This document shows positions 26,101 to 37,191 of a stretch of DNA of 64,000 bases, piece by piece. The notes beneath the pieces are model-generated. The model did not search any database and was not told the origin of the DNA. It saw only the letters and a list, made by a program, of their open reading frames with translations. Each line of letters begins with the position of its first letter. Position 1 is the first letter of the stretch. The DNA is from Prinia subflava (lineage: Eukaryota > Chordata > Aves > Passeriformes > Cisticolidae). The stretch lies in the NCBI RefSeq assembly GCF_021018805.1, contig NC_086248.1:52333485-52397484 (forward strand), read 5' to 3'. The translations under genes were made by a program, and so were the position numbers.

Positions 26101-26735
26101 CAGCCTCAGCTTGCCTTGACGCAATCAAGAGCAAAAGGAGGTGCCTGACTTCCCGTTGGTAGCTGTGGCTCTTGGATGAGAGCCTTGTTTATGGCCCCTT
26201 TTCCCAGGACCATTTCTAATCTAAGCTTCATAACCCATGCTGAGTTCCGTAGAGCCCCTTCAGAAGACCAAGTACTTTCTGTAAATGCCTTGGCAGTGCA
26301 GTTTATTCCTAGAAAAAGACAGATCCACTGCACTGAAAACTGTCAGCTAATTTTTAGTTGTTCTCACAAATGTATTGGAGGCAATTGAATAAGCTTTCTG
26401 GATTCTGCCGCAGTTGAGCCACACAATCACCTTGGGAAGTAGTGCCTATGATTAAACCAAGCTACTGTGCTTGGTTTAATTAATTTAATTCATTAATTTA
26501 ATTTCATTGAGGTCTTTCCCAGCTTTAGCAATTACTTCTGTATTTTCTCTTGTTTATAAAGGAAAAGAACAAGCTAGCTTCCACAACTTCTCATGTTTTT
26601 AAAAATGCCTCCAAGAGATGTTAGATCTTTGCTGGGCAGCTGCTCTCTTAATTGGAGAGCAGTGGTTTTGAAACAGGCTTTCTAGTTGTATCAGCACCCA
26701 GCTTGCAAATGTGTGGTGTTTTCTCATTTATACAG
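20113..26735 (+). other. RNF217: RNF217 intron 2 (6.6 kb)
   Basis: The intron has a GTGAGC donor and ends in TTTATACAG. It is AT-rich, and no CR1 fragment was recognised in it. The open frames seen (up to about 116 codons at 23000-23350, overlapped by minus-strand frames) show no family resemblance. The only structured element noted is the hairpin at 26451-26480 near the 3' end. Confidence 0.9.
26451..26480. repeat. Perfect 12-bp hairpin near the 3' end of intron 2
   Basis: ATTAAACCAAGC at 26451-26462 is exactly reverse-complemented by GCTTGGTTTAAT at 26469-26480, with a 6-base loop (TACTGT). An AT-rich short-repeat stretch built on TTAATTTAATT follows directly, to about 26505. It sits about 255 bp upstream of the exon 3 acceptor. 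A structural role is possible but unproven. Confidence 0.85.
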
Positions 26736-26900
26736 ATCCAGTGTCCATCTTGCCAATTTGTCTGGTGTTTCAAGTGCCACTCTCCCTGGCATGAAGGCGT
26801 TAACTGCAAAGAATACAAGAAGGGAGACAAGCTGTTACGTCACTGGGCCAACGAAATCGAACACGGGCAGAGGAATGCCCAGAAGTGTCCAAAATGCAAG
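26736..26900 (+). CDS. RNF217: RNF217 exon 3: IBR domain and start of RING2
   Basis: The exon encodes 55 residues, from IQCPSCQFVW to KCPKCK. It completes the IBR: Cys 3 and 6 (CPSC), Cys 11 and 14 (CFKC), His 19 and Cys 24, which join the two IBR cysteines of exon 2 to make eight zinc ligands. A basic linker follows (CKEYKKGDKLLRHW, then the EIEHGQRNAQK region). The exon closes with Cys 51 and 54 (CPKC), the first zinc pair of RING2. The acceptor is TATACAG and the donor is GTGAGC at 26901. It is 165 nt long with phase 0 at both ends, so skipping it would keep the frame but destroy both IBR and RING2. The open frame runs past both splice sites into the introns without meaning. Confidence 0.98.
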
Positions 26901-27399
26901 GTGAGCTGCTCTCCCTTGGCTTGCAGGTAGTGCCTTCAAACTGTTCAAATATACATGTAAAATAAATATTTGTAGCTTCTGCTCAGCACTGGAAATGAAA
27001 TTCACACTTGCTGTGCAGTTTCTTGTTAATGACCCATTGAGAAAAACAGGTCAGATTTTTTTGCTGGTTTCTGCACTGATTCTGCAGAACGTCTGCATGT
27101 AAAAGAAACGTTATGGAAATTATTAAGAGGAGGCTTTGATGTATGCTTAGAATCTTAGAAATGTTTTGGTTAATTAATTACAGAATAAATGAATCCTGGG
27201 ATAAAGCTTTAAAGAAATGGAAAGCTTTAGGGAAATACAGTGCCCTTTGTCAGGTTTTCCAGAGTTTGAGTGTGTTCAATGTCTGAGTAAGACTAGAAAT
27301 ACTCTGTCAACAAGTTAACAAAGGGAAACTAAGACTTGGCAAAACTGTAGGTTTTGTATGATTTAGTGTTACTTCTTCACAAGCTGTACCTCAAGGTGG

Positions 27400-27898
27400 G
27401 ACTTCACAGGCCGCACCTTGAGTGCTGTGTCCAGTTCTGGGCCGTTCACTTCAAGAAGGACATTGAGCTTCTGGAGTGAGTCCAAAGAAGGGCAGCAGAG
27501 CTGATGAAGGGCCTGGAGCACAAGTCCTGTGAGGAGTGGCTGAGGTTCCCCATGAGCCTCCTTTTTAGCCTGGAGAAAAGGAGCCTCAGGGGGCACCTTT
27601 TCATTCTCCACAACAGCCTGAAGGAGGGTATAGCCAGGTGGGGGTTGGCCTCTTCTCTCCCAGGCAACCGGTGACAGGACAAGAGGCAATAGCAGCAAGC
27701 TGCACCAGCGGAGGTTCAGGCTGGGCATTAGGAGGAATTTCCTTGCAGAAAGGATTGTTAAACATTGGAATGAGCTGCCTGGGAGGTGATGGAGTCACCA
27801 GCCTGGAGATGATCAGGAAATGACTGGATGTGACAGTGCCATCAAAGGTTGGAGCTGATGATCTCAGAGGTCTTTTCCAACCTAGGTGATCTTCTGAA
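27400..27898 (+). mobile_element. CR1 LINE 3' fragment, plus orientation, about 500 bp
   Basis: The fragment starts within the CR1 ORF2 C-terminal region (the stretch equivalent to 'CACCTTGAGTGCTGTGTCCAG'). It continues through recognisable CR1 sequence with several indels, including the AGGAGGAATTTCCTTGCAG-like segment, and ends with the 3' terminal region around CTTTTCCAACCTAGGTGAT. It is 5'-truncated and frame-broken. Four minus-strand or plus-strand open frames across it (up to 119 codons) are shadows of the repeat, not genes. It inserted in the same orientation as RNF217. Confidence 0.92.
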
Positions 27899-30800
27899 GT
27901 CTTTCTCATTATTAACTTTCAACACGGAAATGCAGTTCCAGACCCTAAAAATGTCGTTGATTCCTTCAGAGATGAGAAGTATTTCCCACTCCTCAAATGA
28001 GATGCAGCAGCCCTGCACACCCCTGCCCCAGTTGCCCTTAATGAAGGGTGCTCTTAAATTTGTTCACTAGTTTTTTCATGGCTACCAACAAAGTAGTGAG
28101 GCAAAGCTGGAGTGTTTTGTAGAAGATGAATATTGAATGGGAGGATTTACTTATAAACATACCAAGTATATGTCACACTTTGAGCCTTACACCATGCAAA
28201 TAAGAGAATTTTCATCAGTTTACTAAGTATCATATTTTGGTCTTTGAGAAAGAAATGCCTATGATGCCATAGCTTGAAATTGAAAGATTTCAAAACAGTG
28301 AGCAAAATTGGAAGGCTCTGAAATCAGCAGCTGGTTGTTTACCCTTCTTCCTGCACATGTGTGACCTTTTAACAAAGTTTTTGCAGCTTGCTTTTTGGTA
28401 AGAGTTGATAGGTTTTAGTCAGTTTTAAAAATGTTCACTTTCTGGGAAGTCTTAAAGTAAAATACTTTGTTGCTTTTAGAGTGGGAAGAAGTATGTATTT
28501 TGATTTTGTTTGACTTGTGTCCAGGTTCAGATTTTATGACAATGGGAAAGATGTGACCTGAAATAAATTGTCCAAAAAACTAAGGATGTGGACTAAACAA
28601 AAAAATATGAATGTGGAAAAACAGAAGTGGTAAGAAGGCTGATAGCTAGAAAGAGAAAGGACCTCAAACTGCTAAGTCTAACATATAGCCTGAATAAGTA
28701 AGAATTTAAAATGCCACATTTAAATATTCAACTCTTTTCACCATCTTCAAAAGAAAAGGCTGAACACTTGAAACTTACATGGCTTGTTACTAATTCTGAA
28801 GCATTAAGTTGCATGAGTTTGGCTGCTAATTTAAAAAATACTTGAGGTTTCTTTTCTTAATCAAAGGAAAATAAAACCTCCTACGTGGTGGGAGGCAGTA
28901 TGGAAACTTATGAAACTAGCAGAGAAAAAGAACCTCTGTTAAGTCCTTCCTGGTAATGTGCCACTGTAAGTGAATATTGAAAAGGGAATTCAACCTTTTA
29001 TTAAACAGTGTTGCTACCCCAACTCTTGATACTTCTTCAGAAGTGAGAAAAGTTCTTCCTGCCTACAATCTCAGTTTATTTTTAAATCAAATCTATATCC
29101 TACAAGTAATCAAAAGTACTACTTAGCCAGCAGTTAGTTCAACAAATACATCTTTGAGTAGTTAAAAAAAATACATCTTAAGCAGTATTCTTCATCAAAT
29201 CTTTAGTAGGTATTTGGGGCCGTGGGGGTAAGCAATGTGACAGTTACCGAATATTAGATCTCCTACTACTCTGCCTCTCTCTCCCATCCATCCCTCCATC
29301 CAAAATCTGTATATAAAATAACATTTAATCACATAATCCTATTTCCAAATAAAGAGTGACGAAGAAAATAATTTTTAACACACTGTTTGATTTATCCATG
29401 TTCTAGGTTCACAGAGGCAATGTTTCAGGTGGAAACATACTTTATTTTTAACCTCTTTCATATTTTGATTGAAAATTTGCAGCAGCCAAAATTGGCAAAC
29501 AGATTGAGGGAAAGTCAGTATTAAATTGTGCCTAAAGCTATTAGTATTTCATCTTTACACTAAAACTGAAATTAATGGAAATTAAAGGTAGAAGCTTAAA
29601 TAGAGGCACAGTTTCATTCCTGAAATAATATGTAAAATTAGTGCTAACTTCCAAAGCTTGATAATGATTACAGTGTAAACTGTGACCATATTTTACAGAT
29701 AGCTTCTGGAGATAAGTATTTATACACACAGATACATACACACGTGACTCTTTTTAGCTGTGCTGTGGAGAAATTGAATGCATTATCTTGTCTGAGCATG
29801 CAAGTGAGAAAATCAAAACACACTTAACAGGGTGTGTGTATATAGAGGCAGATCCTCAGAAGAATACAAGTATTTCAGTGGTTTGGGTAAATGATTTGAA
29901 AGAACATAATCCTTTGTAATGTGAATATAGTGGGGGCTGTTAGATAAGCTTAAACTTGACTGCTTTTTCCTGTAGTTGGATACAGCTTTAGCTCATCCAA
30001 TAGGAATAGCTTATATTTACCTGGTCTCTCCAAATATGTCTGCAAAAGACAATAAAAATGTTACACACTGTCCAAACATTTAATTATAGATTCATGTTGT
30101 CCCTGTGCGTCAGTATGGAAATACAAAAAAATGCTACTTTTTAAAACTGTATCTTAAATTTATTTTGACTTTTTTCTTAACAGAGCCTTTTTCAAATTTA
30201 CTATACACTATTTTGAGAGTTAGTATAGACTATTTTTCTCAACAAGACTTATTCAAAAAGTGCTGGTCTTGTTCTAGAGTAAGTTGGCTAGTAAGTGCCA
30301 ATGTCCAGCATGTTATTGGATGTCATTTGTCAAAATCTAGAAAATTATTTGTCTTTTCCCAGTACTGTTTTAAGGGGTTATTTTTTACAATTTCTTGGTA
30401 TGTTTTCAACAAAATGCTTTGGTTCCCACAAGTGTTTTTACAGTACAGCAAACCAAGGAAACCCTCCATGTTGGTGTTATCTTACCCCAGATTTCCGAAG
30501 CAACACTATCACATAGGTGCTCTAGCTTAGAAGGCTTTGAACAGCAGCAGAAATTTAAGAACAAGCATGTCAATGCAAATAAAGGAGTATGTACTTCTTA
30601 TCTGTTCTGATTCATGTACGTGTTATCAAATAATTCAGGGCATAGTTTTTGGAAGCACTCTGCAAATCAATTCTCATCCTCTGGAGGGAGGAGAGTCCTT
30701 ATTTGTATACAAAGGTGTAAAGCTGTGCAGATTTTCTTCAGGGGTGGAGGAGACATGGCCACTCGCCCTCAGAACTTATGGCAGTGATTTTTCTAGAAGA

Positions 30801-31055
30801 TTTCAATGAGAGGGCATGTCATATGCAGAGGGGGTAAAATGAGGGTGTGAAATAGCCACTTCAGTTGTCTACTTGAGACTCCAAACTGGATGTGTTTGGC
30901 TTTGATGTGTAGCTTTCACCCGTGTTGTTCTGGAAGCTGTTCTTTGGTTTCTGAATGGCTAAACTGTAAGGTGAGTGTACATCTTGGGTTTTGAACAGGC
31001 TGTGGGTGTGGGATGGAGCCTGTAGCTTGGACTGAATGCATGGAGGCAGGAACTG

Positions 31056-31230
31056 CGCTTGCAGTTGCCGTGCTGAGGGGAGCCTGCAGGGGAGCCTGCA
31101 GTCACGGGGCCCTGGGCCGCGCACAGCCGCAGCTTCCAACGGCATTCCTGCACATTCCCGCGGCTGCCCCTTGTGCGCCATGGTGCTGTCAGTGCCGCAG
31201 GAGCACTCGTGATAACTGAGCCGTCCGCGA
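31056..31230. other. CpG-rich patch inside intron 3
   Basis: About 15 CpG dinucleotides fall within roughly 175 bp, against near absence in the flanking AT-rich intron. The patch includes a 12-bp unit GGGAGCCTGCAG repeated twice at 31078-31101. Just downstream, TAATCC (31255-31260) and GGATTA (31273-31278) form an inverted pair with a 12-bp spacer, matching the core bound by OTX/PITX-type homeodomains. It is too short for a classic CpG island. An enhancer, a minor promoter or a GC-biased fragment are all possible. It shows no similarity to CR1 that I could see. Confidence 0.35.
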
Positions 31231-33139
31231 TGGCTTTCTCAGCCTATGGATCTGTAATCCATCTCTGTCAGTGGATTATCGGGAGGGCACGGAGGCATGC
31301 CCATGTGAACCCGAGATGAAGCTGATCTGGTGAGATGTCATGTCTTAGGCTTGAGAGCCGCCTGACTAAGTGATGCAAAATTCACCTGGCATTGTCAGTC
31401 TGCAAAGCATGTGATAGGGAGTCCAAGCCCTGCATCTAAGCTTCGTGGGGTTTTTTACTTCATTTTTTAAATCAAGTCTTTACTCACTGGAAAAAAGGAA
31501 AGTTTTTGCAATAAAAAGATACAGGCGAGTAGAACCAGTTGTTCCAGATAAGCAGCATTTGAAGACAGTTATATGTGCAGATGAGTATTGACTAAAATAT
31601 TTTTATGGTTTGCTTTTTGAAAAAACAAGCATGAAGTGCATGTAATTGCAGCATTTGTCTGTAAGAAAATAAATCCTTATCAACTTCTTTCATGTTTCAA
31701 GAGGACAGTATGTCTGGAGACTTTAAGGCAGAAACAAGTAGATTGACAAATTATTCACGAGTCATGCATGACTAAATGGAGCTGGGAGGCTTCTAGGAAA
31801 GCATGGGTAGAAGGATGGCAGGCAGTTTCTAAGAGGTGGGTACTTCTGAAAGATATGAATGGTAGAACATAAAAGGCTATTGTAGCATCTCCCTGAAGTC
31901 CTCACTATCTATAAAAATTAACTTACTTTTGAAGTGTGAGGTAATTTTAGTTTGCATCTAGGATTTTTATAGGTTCCAGGATTATACAGAATTACAGTGA
32001 GGATGAATGGTGATTTAATTGGGTTAGTAAATTAGAGAAGGCAGAGGAGACTTCAACAGTCTCGATTCAAAGAGAAAATAAAGCAACCAGCTAATTCTTA
32101 TTAGTCACAAAATCTAGTTCGCTCATTTACATTTTTAAGATAGAATCAGCAGATGAGGAAGATTACCCTTTAAATTACAAAAGTCTGCATAGTTGCTGAG
32201 CTTGTCCCCTGAAAAATTAATTTGAATTAAATTTTAAAGTTAATTTGTCAAAATACTCTTAAGTCATTATTAAAATTCCTTTGCTTCAGTTTAAATTAAT
32301 CTGAGGAATTACAGATAAACTATGGCTCCAAAGTAGGGTCAATATTTTTTCACATGTAACCTGAGAAGTAAGAAGTCAAGCTGACAATGTAGTGTTCCTT
32401 TTAGAAAAAAAACCCCATATATTTTCTTAAGTTATGCTTAAGTTGGTATAATATTGAGTGGATGTCTTTTTCCACTTTGCCTGCTGTCAGTGCTTAACTG
32501 TGAAAGTTTTGAAGTCAAGTGGTTTATAAAGCTCATCAGCAATGATGTTTTTTCAGGTGCCTCTGGAGAACAGCACACCTGTAATGCAGCAGAATTCCTT
32601 GGGGTAGAGGGGGATGTTTGCTTGGTCAGACAAATTTTAAGTCTACTACAATACTTGCCCAGTGGAAAGCATTGTTTTTAATAGCCCAGTTCTCTCTTTT
32701 GTGAATGTGTTTCCATGCTTATTGTATAAAAGCAGCATTTGAAAGCATAGCAGTGCAAATCCTAAGATTACTGCTGTGGCACAGGGATGCTGGCAGGTGT
32801 ATCTGGACTAGTGTTTCCTTTGTAACTCTTACCGCCAGTGTTGCAGGTGGAAAGCATCACTCTGTTACATGTATAAAGTGCCAGCTTCAGGAGATGTTTG
32901 AGCCAGCAAGATGAGAGCCCAGATCACGCTGATCAACAGCGAAGAACATTTGACCCTCTCAACAATGTCGGATACCCCAGGAGTCACGAGCTGCTCTGGA
33001 GCTCGCTGAGCTTTCAGTGTCTCTGGTGCTTTCAGGGCCACTGAGTGGTCATGCCATGTCTTTGTCTGTACCTCCCTGCAAAATTAATATGTGTAAATAA
33101 TTATAGGAGTTTCAAGAGGCATCTGTTGCAAGTTTCAAC

Positions 33140-33365
33140 AGATGAAATTCAAATTGGATGTAATGGAAAAATGTATTCCCAGGGAGGATGGTGAAGCATG
33201 GTATAGATTGCTCAAAGAGGTTGTGACATACCCATGCATGGAAGTTTTTTGAATCTAATGGGATGAGACCTGGTGCAATCTGATCTGGCTGGAGTTATCC
33301 CAGCTTGGAGTTACGGGTTAAAACAGATGATCCCCAAGCATCACTTTCAACCTCAATTATTAGGC
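33140..33365 (+). mobile_element. CR1 LINE 3' fragment, plus orientation, degraded
   Basis: A weakly conserved copy of the CR1 3' end. Segments equivalent to ORF2's last residues (the sequence around GAAATTCAAATTGGATGTAA and GGTGAAGCATGGTATAGATT) are followed by a 3' terminal region with AGATGATCCCC and TTTCAACCTCAATTATT. The 8-bp terminal repeats are missing or eroded. It appears older than the copy at 56.5 kb. Confidence 0.72.
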
Positions 33366-34086
33366 TAGCTACCATTCTACTGTGGAACGTGGTCTTGGAA
33401 TGCAGAATGGGGAACTATTTATGCAGGCAGTCATTAAAAGATGGCTGTAGAACTGGGGCAGCCCTGTTTCTAGTGTGCTGTGGGTATCGTGGAAGTTTGG
33501 TGTAATTTTTTATTCTACGTATGGTTTGTGGAATTTTTTTTTTCCGAGAAGGAAAAAGCATCCATGCTTCTCAAATCATGCACTGTAACAGTAGTATCTT
33601 TATGGTGTTTATTACAAAATGCCAAATCAATTTGTGATGGAAAAAGGAGTGGAGCCACAGGTGGCCTAAGAGGGGAAACCCATCTGTGGAGGGGTCAAAC
33701 AGAGTTCATTTCATAACTATATTCACTATGCTGCTTTTATTTTTAATAAAGTTTGATGCTAACAGATCCACTTCGGCAGTAAAGCCAAGATTTCAGTAAG
33801 GGCAAGAATTCTCATCTGATATGAAGAGTGTTAAAAAAGGAGTATTATGTAGGAAATGGGAATCTGAAAACAATAGAACTCACATATAATGCTCTGAAAC
33901 ATGCCTCAGAAAACCATTATTGTCTTAAGCCAGCTGCAGTATCAATTAATGCAAATACTGGCTTAGCAGGGGGTTGCTTGCAGCTTCTTTTCATCTGGCA
34001 CATGAACTGCCCCGGGTAGTGCCCGCTTTCCTGGGCTTAGGAAGGGAGGAAGAAATAATACTTCTGTTTTCCTTGTGCTCACACAG

Positions 34087-34288
34087 ATCCACATCCAGAG
34101 AACCGAAGGGTGTGACCACATGACCTGTTCACAGTGCAACACTAATTTCTGTTACCGTTGTGGGGAGAGATACCGCCAGCTCCGCTTCTTCGGAGATCAC
34201 ACATCAAACCTCAGTATCTTTGGATGCAAATACCGCTACCTCCCCGAGAGACCACATCTGAGGAGATTAGTGCGAGGCTCTGTCTGTG
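34087..34288 (+). CDS. RNF217: RNF217 exon 4: catalytic RING2
   Basis: The exon encodes 67 complete residues plus one base of the next codon. It begins IHIQRTEGCDHMTCSQC. With CPKC from exon 3 it forms RING2. The cysteine of GCDHM (exon residue 9, codon 34111-34113) matches the RBR active-site cysteine that accepts ubiquitin from the E2 as a thioester. His 11 and Cys 14, 17, 22 and 25 supply the other ligands (HMTC, SQC, FCYRC). A conserved extension follows, with 'CGERYRQLRFFGDH' and 'CKYRYLPERPHLRRL', ending SVC. The acceptor is CACACAG and the donor is GTGAGT at 34289. Every residue needed for a working RBR ligase core is present in the part seen. Confidence 0.98.
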
Positions 34289-35800
34289 GTGAGTGGATTC
34301 ATGCTCCTTGGGGAGAGCTGCACAATGAAGTGGTGGAGGGGATAGCACAGTTATAGGTAAATTAAAACCAGTGGTTTAAAGGATTGGATGGGTAACTCAG
34401 TTATTCAAAAGGTTGGCTTATTAAGTATATTCAAATATATGGCGTTTGCCCTCCCTTTTTACATGGAATTTATATGATTAAGTATTGTGTCCTCTTCTCA
34501 TAGCTTTTTTCCTGTTTTTTTAATAATACATAAGCAAACTGGAAGAGTGCTGTCAATATGCATGTTGCTGGCTGTGTTGATTATTCTGAAGGTATATTGG
34601 AGAAATGGGTCAGAGAGAGGAGGAAGCTTAATTAAATTACCCTTAGTGTAAGTCTGAATAAAGTGCTCTTTGGATTTGAAGCTGACCTGAGTTGAAAAAC
34701 TTAAGGTTTTCCCATATAAATGGGACACTATTTTAACTGTTAGCTTTAGTTCAGATAAAATCAGCTTGAAACAAAACACAACTTACATACACTAATTTAC
34801 TCATGAAAGTATGATGCCAAAAATGTCTTTTTGCTGACCAAAAAGGCACTTATAATTTGCTTTTGAGCCAGATAGATGTCTTTCTCAATCTACAGAAACA
34901 CAAGATAATAAAGTAGACTCTTAATATTATGTGGTGTCTTTCATATATGTGAAATTCAGTCACTGTAGTGAGTTTACAACATGTGAAGTGACCTATAATG
35001 TTACAGGAAATGGATGCATTAACTGTCAAAAACTGGGAACATCAAGGAAAATAGAACTTTTCATACTCAGAATTAAGACATAAAAGTTGGAGATGACTTG
35101 TAGGATGAGGAAATGCTTTGAGCTTGATTGTAGAGAGAAAGGCAAGAGACAGAATATGTGGGAAAAAGCAGACCTGAGGTGAAAACATTACTCCTGAGCC
35201 AGACATGTTCCAGGTAGAAAGCTAGGTGGTTTCCAGAGTAACATAAGAATTGCCACACAAATTCATGGACCTGGTAATAAAAATGCCAGTTTTGCTGCTT
35301 TGCATTGTGGGAGATACACAGATCTGGAATGCTTGTTTTAAACAAGTGACAATGTGTCATCCAAGCCCATTAGTTTGACCTCAGGAGGTTGCAAGACTTT
35401 GGTAACCAACTTTGAGAGAAGTGATTTAAAGATACAGAAATAACTAGAAAGGAGATGAAAATTGCAAATGATTGGAGGTGCCTACTCTGAAACATTTTTT
35501 AGAGATGAATTGCAACACTCGAGAAGATCTAATCTAGATGAAAGACAGTGCTGGCATTAGGGCACATGAATATAAACATTCATTAAGAAATTTAGGCTTA
35601 AACTTCAAGAACTGTTTCAAAGCACTTAGTAAGATTTCAGAAGAGCTTTTAGTAATAGCCACAATGGCAAACAGTATAAGCTGTTTTTAAATAGATCTTG
35701 TTATATTTGGTGTAATTAGTCTCTGCTGTAGCAACAGACTGTACTTGCAGACATTACCAAGTCAGTGCTGCTCACATGCAGAGTCACGGGTAGCTTTATT

Positions 35801-35920
35801 AGAATCATAGAACAGTTTGGGCTGAGAGGGACCTTTACAGGGCACCTGCAATGTGCAGAGGCATCTTCAACTAAAGCAGCTTTCTCAGAGCCCTGTTCAG
35901 CCTGGCCTTGTATATTAAAG
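35801..35920 (-). mobile_element. CR1 LINE short 3' fragment, minus orientation
   Basis: The plus strand begins AGAATCATAGAACAGTTTGG, the reverse complement of a CR1 3' end, then runs through the equivalent of 'AGGCATCTTCAACTA' and 'CAGCCTGGCCTTG'. Only about 120 bp remain, all from the extreme 3' end. Confidence 0.85.
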
Positions 35921-36046
35921 CTCCATGGTAAATATGCGTATGCTCATATTTACAAGATCACACATAGAGAAGGTATAAGATATTTTTATTTTCATCTCCT
36001 ATTTGCAAGTGTATTTGTGGTTTGCATTAATTAATAAACCAAGAAA

Positions 36047-36079
36047 GATTAGCAAAGCTAATTACAAAGCAAAGCTAAT
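36047..36079 (+). repeat. Short tandem-like duplication (AGCAAAGCTAATTA)
   Basis: A 14-bp word AGCAAAGCTAATTA occurs twice with a few bases between the copies. It probably arose by local slippage. Confidence 0.6.
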
Positions 36080-37159
36080 TAAACCTCAGATTACATTTCT
36101 CATAGGGTTTTCTGTTAAAAATTTCTCTCCAAAACTCCGTCACATGATGTGATTTCTCACAAGAATGATCATCATCTGAATAGAGACAGAGGTACCTGAA
36201 TCTGTCAGCACATGTAGTAATCGCCTACATTTTTACAACAGCTTGTTAACATTTAAGTTGACAATAATTCATAGAATTTTTCATCAGTACTTATGACCTT
36301 AAATCTGTCATCTCTACAGCTCTAGATTTGAATATTGATCTCAATACACTTTAAGAATAACTACCAAAATACTCCAGAGACCTAACAGAACTCACACATG
36401 CAAATAAAAAATTAAAATCTTCAGAAATTTGCATCAGATTTGAATTTGGTCACTGAGCTCACAGCTCTTCTTTCATTGCAGTAGATTTTGGCTATGACTT
36501 GCATATTGTGAGCAAGTCTAGGTTTTTGTATTTTTTTCCACAAAAGTGCACATGTGGGTTTTCACATCTGCTTTTAAAAATGCATTATACTGCTGTAAGA
36601 TTGTATCTCCTGACCCTTTTCCTGGCCTTTTGAAGAAGGCATAATCCAAAACTGTGATACAGTTTGTTTGTGGATTCTGCCGTTTTCAATGCTGGAAATT
36701 TGCTAGGATCATCTGTCTTTGTGAAACAGAATTCAACAGAATTGATCTGTGGCTGTTAACTGGGCTTGTGTAAAGGTCTGCCTAGTGAGTCTGTCCCCAG
36801 CAATGGTCAATTAGAAGTAAGATCTCACTCCCTGTTTGTTTTCCAGTAATAATTGCTTTAAACTCATTCTTAGTTAAGGTTTGTATCTGAACCTTTGCTT
36901 TATAAGCCTCAGTGGATGGATCCTTCGCTAGTTTTAACAGTTCTTAAATCTTGGCTTCCACAACATTTCTGGTAGAGGCTCTAAGATTTCACGATGTGTC
37001 ATGTGGAGAAAGTCCTGTTTTTTTTTATTGATTCCTGGTAATTTCATTGGCTACATCTGTTATCATGAAATTGAGTAAACAATAATACTTGCTGGCCTTT
37101 TCATACGTTTTTTTTTATGGACCGTCCATCAGATTCTGTTTTGTCATGATATTTGATTT

Positions 37160-37191
37160 ATTTTTTTGTTTGTTTTGTTTGTTTGTGTTTT
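37160..37191 (+). repeat. (TTTG)n-type simple repeat
   Basis: A T-rich tract with irregular TTTG and TTTTG units on the plus strand, about 30 bp long. Confidence 0.75.

Larger units (their letters stand above)
26901..34086 (+). other. RNF217: RNF217 intron 3 (7.2 kb)
   Basis: The intron is bounded by GTGAGC and CTCACACAG. It holds two plus-oriented CR1 fragments (about 27400-27898 and 33140-33365) and a CpG-rich patch at about 31056-31230. The rest is AT-rich. The stretches 28100-31000 and 31450-33100 contain no recognisable gene or repeat. Confidence 0.9.

Noticed and set aside
26652..26930. Open frame extending exon 3 upstream and downstream
   Set aside because: The extensions cross a clear acceptor and a clear donor, and the upstream end does not start with ATG. 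This is intron read-through, not an alternative exon.
27369..27909. Several overlapping open frames of 60-119 codons
   Set aside because: All lie within the CR1 fragment, mostly on its antisense strand, and are shadows of the repeat.
30105..30530. 141-codon plus-strand open frame in intron 3
   Set aside because: Rich in Phe, Leu, Ser and Tyr, as expected from AT-rich DNA, with two other overlapping frames and no family resemblance.
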